A stretch of DNA of 5,779 nt, from the NCBI GenBank assembly GCA_051646185.1, contig JBOFCS010000005.1:1-5779 (forward strand). The letters run 5' to 3'. The position numbers and the translations under genes were made by a program. Positions within the stretch are counted from its first letter, which is position 1. Each line of letters opens with the position of its first letter. Below are positions 4,671 to 5,779 of this stretch, piece by piece. The notes under the pieces were generated by a model. It was not told the DNA's origin. It made no database searches and saw nothing but the letters and a program-made list of their open reading frames with translations. The stretch is from JBOFCS01 sp051646185 (GTDB lineage: Bacteria; Actinomycetota; Actinomycetes; Mycobacteriales; Mycobacteriaceae).

Positions 4671-5618
4671 ATGACATCAGTAGTAATTGCTACCGCATTT
4701 GGTGGCCCAGAAGTTCTTGCGCTGGTAACCGAAAATCTTGATCAGCCAGGACCTGGGCAGGTGCTTATTGACGTTCGTGCGGCTGGGGTGAATCCCTTTG
4801 ATTTAAAAATCTATAGCGGAAATATGGGTAATGACCCAAAATCTCTACCAATGCGTTTAGGTAGTGAGGCGGCAGGTGTGGTTCTTGCCGTGGGCCGGGA
4901 TGCTGTGGGAATAACCGGGGAAATTTCGGTAGGTGATGAGGTTATTGTGCATCGCGCCCCAGGTGCCTATGCCGGACAGCTCCTCGTAGCAGCCAAAGAT
5001 GTTGCAGCTAAACCTGAAAATATGAGTTTTGAACAAGCCTCTGGGCTTATGTTGACCGGTACAACTGCTATACACCTGTTGCAAGCAACTTCAGTTAAGG
5101 TTGGGGATACGGTCCTTATCCATGGGGGCGCGGGCGGGGTTGGTTTGATGGCTATCCAGATCGCAAAGGCGCGCGGTGCCCAGGTCATTGTCACAGCTAG
5201 TGCTGGTCGTCATAACACGCTTGAGCAATATGGCGCGCTTGCAGTGGAATATGGCCCTGGATTAGCTGGTAGGGTCCAGGAAATTGCTCCATATGGTGTT
5301 GATGTAGCCCTTGACCTTGTCGGCAGCGATGAGGCAGTTGATGTTTCCCTCGATCTTGTTTCCGATAGGTCCCGTGTTGCCACCATTGCGGCGTTTGGAC
5401 GGGCCGGTGCGGCTGGAATCAAGTTGCTCGGTGGTGGACCAGGCGCAGATCCGGGGACCGAGGTCCGCAATAACGCCCGAGTGGAATTGGTGAACTTAGT
5501 AACAGCAGGTCAGCTTGAAGTTACTGTCGATAAGGCATTTCCGCTTACTGAGGTAGCTGCAGCACATACCTATCTTGGCACCGGGCATGCCCAAGGCAAG
5601 GTTGTGCTGATCCCCTAG
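4671..5618 (+). CDS. Zinc-free MDR oxidoreductase, NADPH:quinone-reductase-like
   Basis: A 315-residue medium-chain dehydrogenase/reductase: a GroES-like N-terminal domain (about 1-120, with VRAAGVNPFDLKIYSG at 35-50 and GSEAAGVV at 64-71) and a Rossmann fold with the dinucleotide motif HGGAGGVGLMAIQIAK starting at His151. The protein contains no cysteine, so it has neither the catalytic nor the structural zinc sites of alcohol dehydrogenases, as expected for quinone reductases and enoyl reductases of this family. The likely cofactor is NADPH; the substrate is unknown. It ends QGKVVLIP, typical of the family. There is no good Shine-Dalgarno before the ATG and only 5 nt after the acetyltransferase stop, so initiation probably depends on coupling. 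Confidence 0.92.
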   Translation: MTSVVIATAFGGPEVLALVTENLDQPGPGQVLIDVRAAGVNPFDLKIYSGNMGNDPKSLPMRLGSEAAGVVLAVGRDAVGITGEISVGDEVIVHRAPGAYAGQLLVAAKDVAAKPENMSFEQASGLMLTGTTAIHLLQATSVKVGDTVLIHGGAGGVGLMAIQIAKARGAQVIVTASAGRHNTLEQYGALAVEYGPGLAGRVQEIAPYGVDVALDLVGSDEAVDVSLDLVSDRSRVATIAAFGRAGAAGIKLLGGGPGADPGTEVRNNARVELVNLVTAGQLEVTVDKAFPLTEVAAAHTYLGTGHAQGKVVLIP

Positions 5619-5633
5619 CGGTCGGAGCGCTAG
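5615..5633. other. Small inverted repeat over the oxidoreductase stop codon
   Basis: CTAGCG (5615-5620) and CGCTAG (5628-5633) flank 7 nt. The stem is six pairs and has no T-run behind it, so it is at best a weak transcription-slowing or 3'-end element before the next gene. Confidence 0.4.
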
Positions 5634-5642
5634 AGTCGTGGC

Positions 5643-5779
5643 ATGGCACGTACTGAGCACTCGTTTACCGGAGTCCGCGATACAAAAATTGTCTACGATA
5701 AGTGGTTACCAACAGGTCTCGCACAAGCTGTACTTGTGCTCAGCCATGGTTTGGGGGAGCATGCTCGTCGCTATGATCA
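5643..5779 (+). CDS. Alpha/beta hydrolase, monoacylglycerol-lipase-like, 3' end outside window
   Basis: The first 45 codons of a gene that runs off the end. The N-terminus (FTGVRDTKIVYDKWLP, then AVLVLSHGLGEHARRYD) is characteristic of the monoglyceride lipase/lysophospholipase group of serine hydrolases: the strand AVLVLSHG is followed by the oxyanion-hole region HGLGEH. The GxSxG nucleophile and the rest of the triad would lie beyond the window, so activity cannot be judged. The gene starts 24 nt after the oxidoreductase stop and may belong to the same transcript; no strong Shine-Dalgarno is visible. Confidence 0.8.
   Translation, partial: MARTEHSFTGVRDTKIVYDKWLPTGLAQAVLVLSHGLGEHARRYD

Noticed and set aside
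1..5779. CRISPR array, tRNA/rRNA genes, insertion sequence or attachment site
   Set aside because: No regularly spaced repeats, tRNA-like folds, transposase or integrase fragments or target duplications were seen on either strand.

Overview
The window looks like chromosomal DNA of a mid-GC actinobacterium, most likely Corynebacterium or a close relative. The reasons are protein style (a [4Fe-4S]-type NsrR like that of Streptomyces, an actinobacterial polysaccharide membrane protein with a YGGE-x-x-x-RVYL motif), an apparently leaderless leader peptide, and a leucine-type RNA leader of the kind described in front of actinobacterial leuA. The species call is inference; no search could be run.

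Layout. (1) 1-1742, + strand: the 3' part of a multi-pass membrane protein with an extracytoplasmic C-terminal domain, then an exported or membrane-anchored family 16 glycoside hydrolase. This is probably the end of a surface-polysaccharide locus and is visibly more A/T-rich than what follows. (2) 1743-1823: a short intergenic region dominated by a perfect 65-bp palindrome (32-bp arms, 1-bp centre), which carries a consensus -10 box and a core matching the 11-1-11 NsrR operator. (3) 1824-3477, + strand: nsrR and hmp, overlapping by 23 nt, an NO-sensing repressor and the NO-detoxifying flavohemoglobin. (4) 3479-4092, - strand, convergent with hmp and only 1 nt from it: a stand-alone protein corresponding to the C-terminal regulatory (leucine-binding) domain of 2-isopropylmalate synthase, with no catalytic domain. 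Its leader holds a promoter, a 13-residue leader peptide rich in Val/Leu codons (MKFTVVVLRRSEV), a predicted pseudoknot resembling the LEU element of actinobacterial leuA operons, and a small hairpin over the Shine-Dalgarno site. (5) 4144-5779, + strand: a GNAT acetyltransferase of the phosphinothricin/methionine-sulfoximine type, a zinc-free quinone-oxidoreductase-like MDR protein, and the start of a monoacylglycerol-lipase-like alpha/beta hydrolase.

How they work together. NsrR probably represses its own two-gene operon by binding the palindrome over the -10 box and start site, and releases it when NO damages its cluster, so that Hmp is made. The LeuA-domain gene appears to be controlled by branched-chain amino acid supply through its RNA leader, as a full leuA would be. 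It is the most unusual part of the window: a leuA-style control region attached to a regulatory domain alone. The last three genes look like ordinary accessory metabolism.
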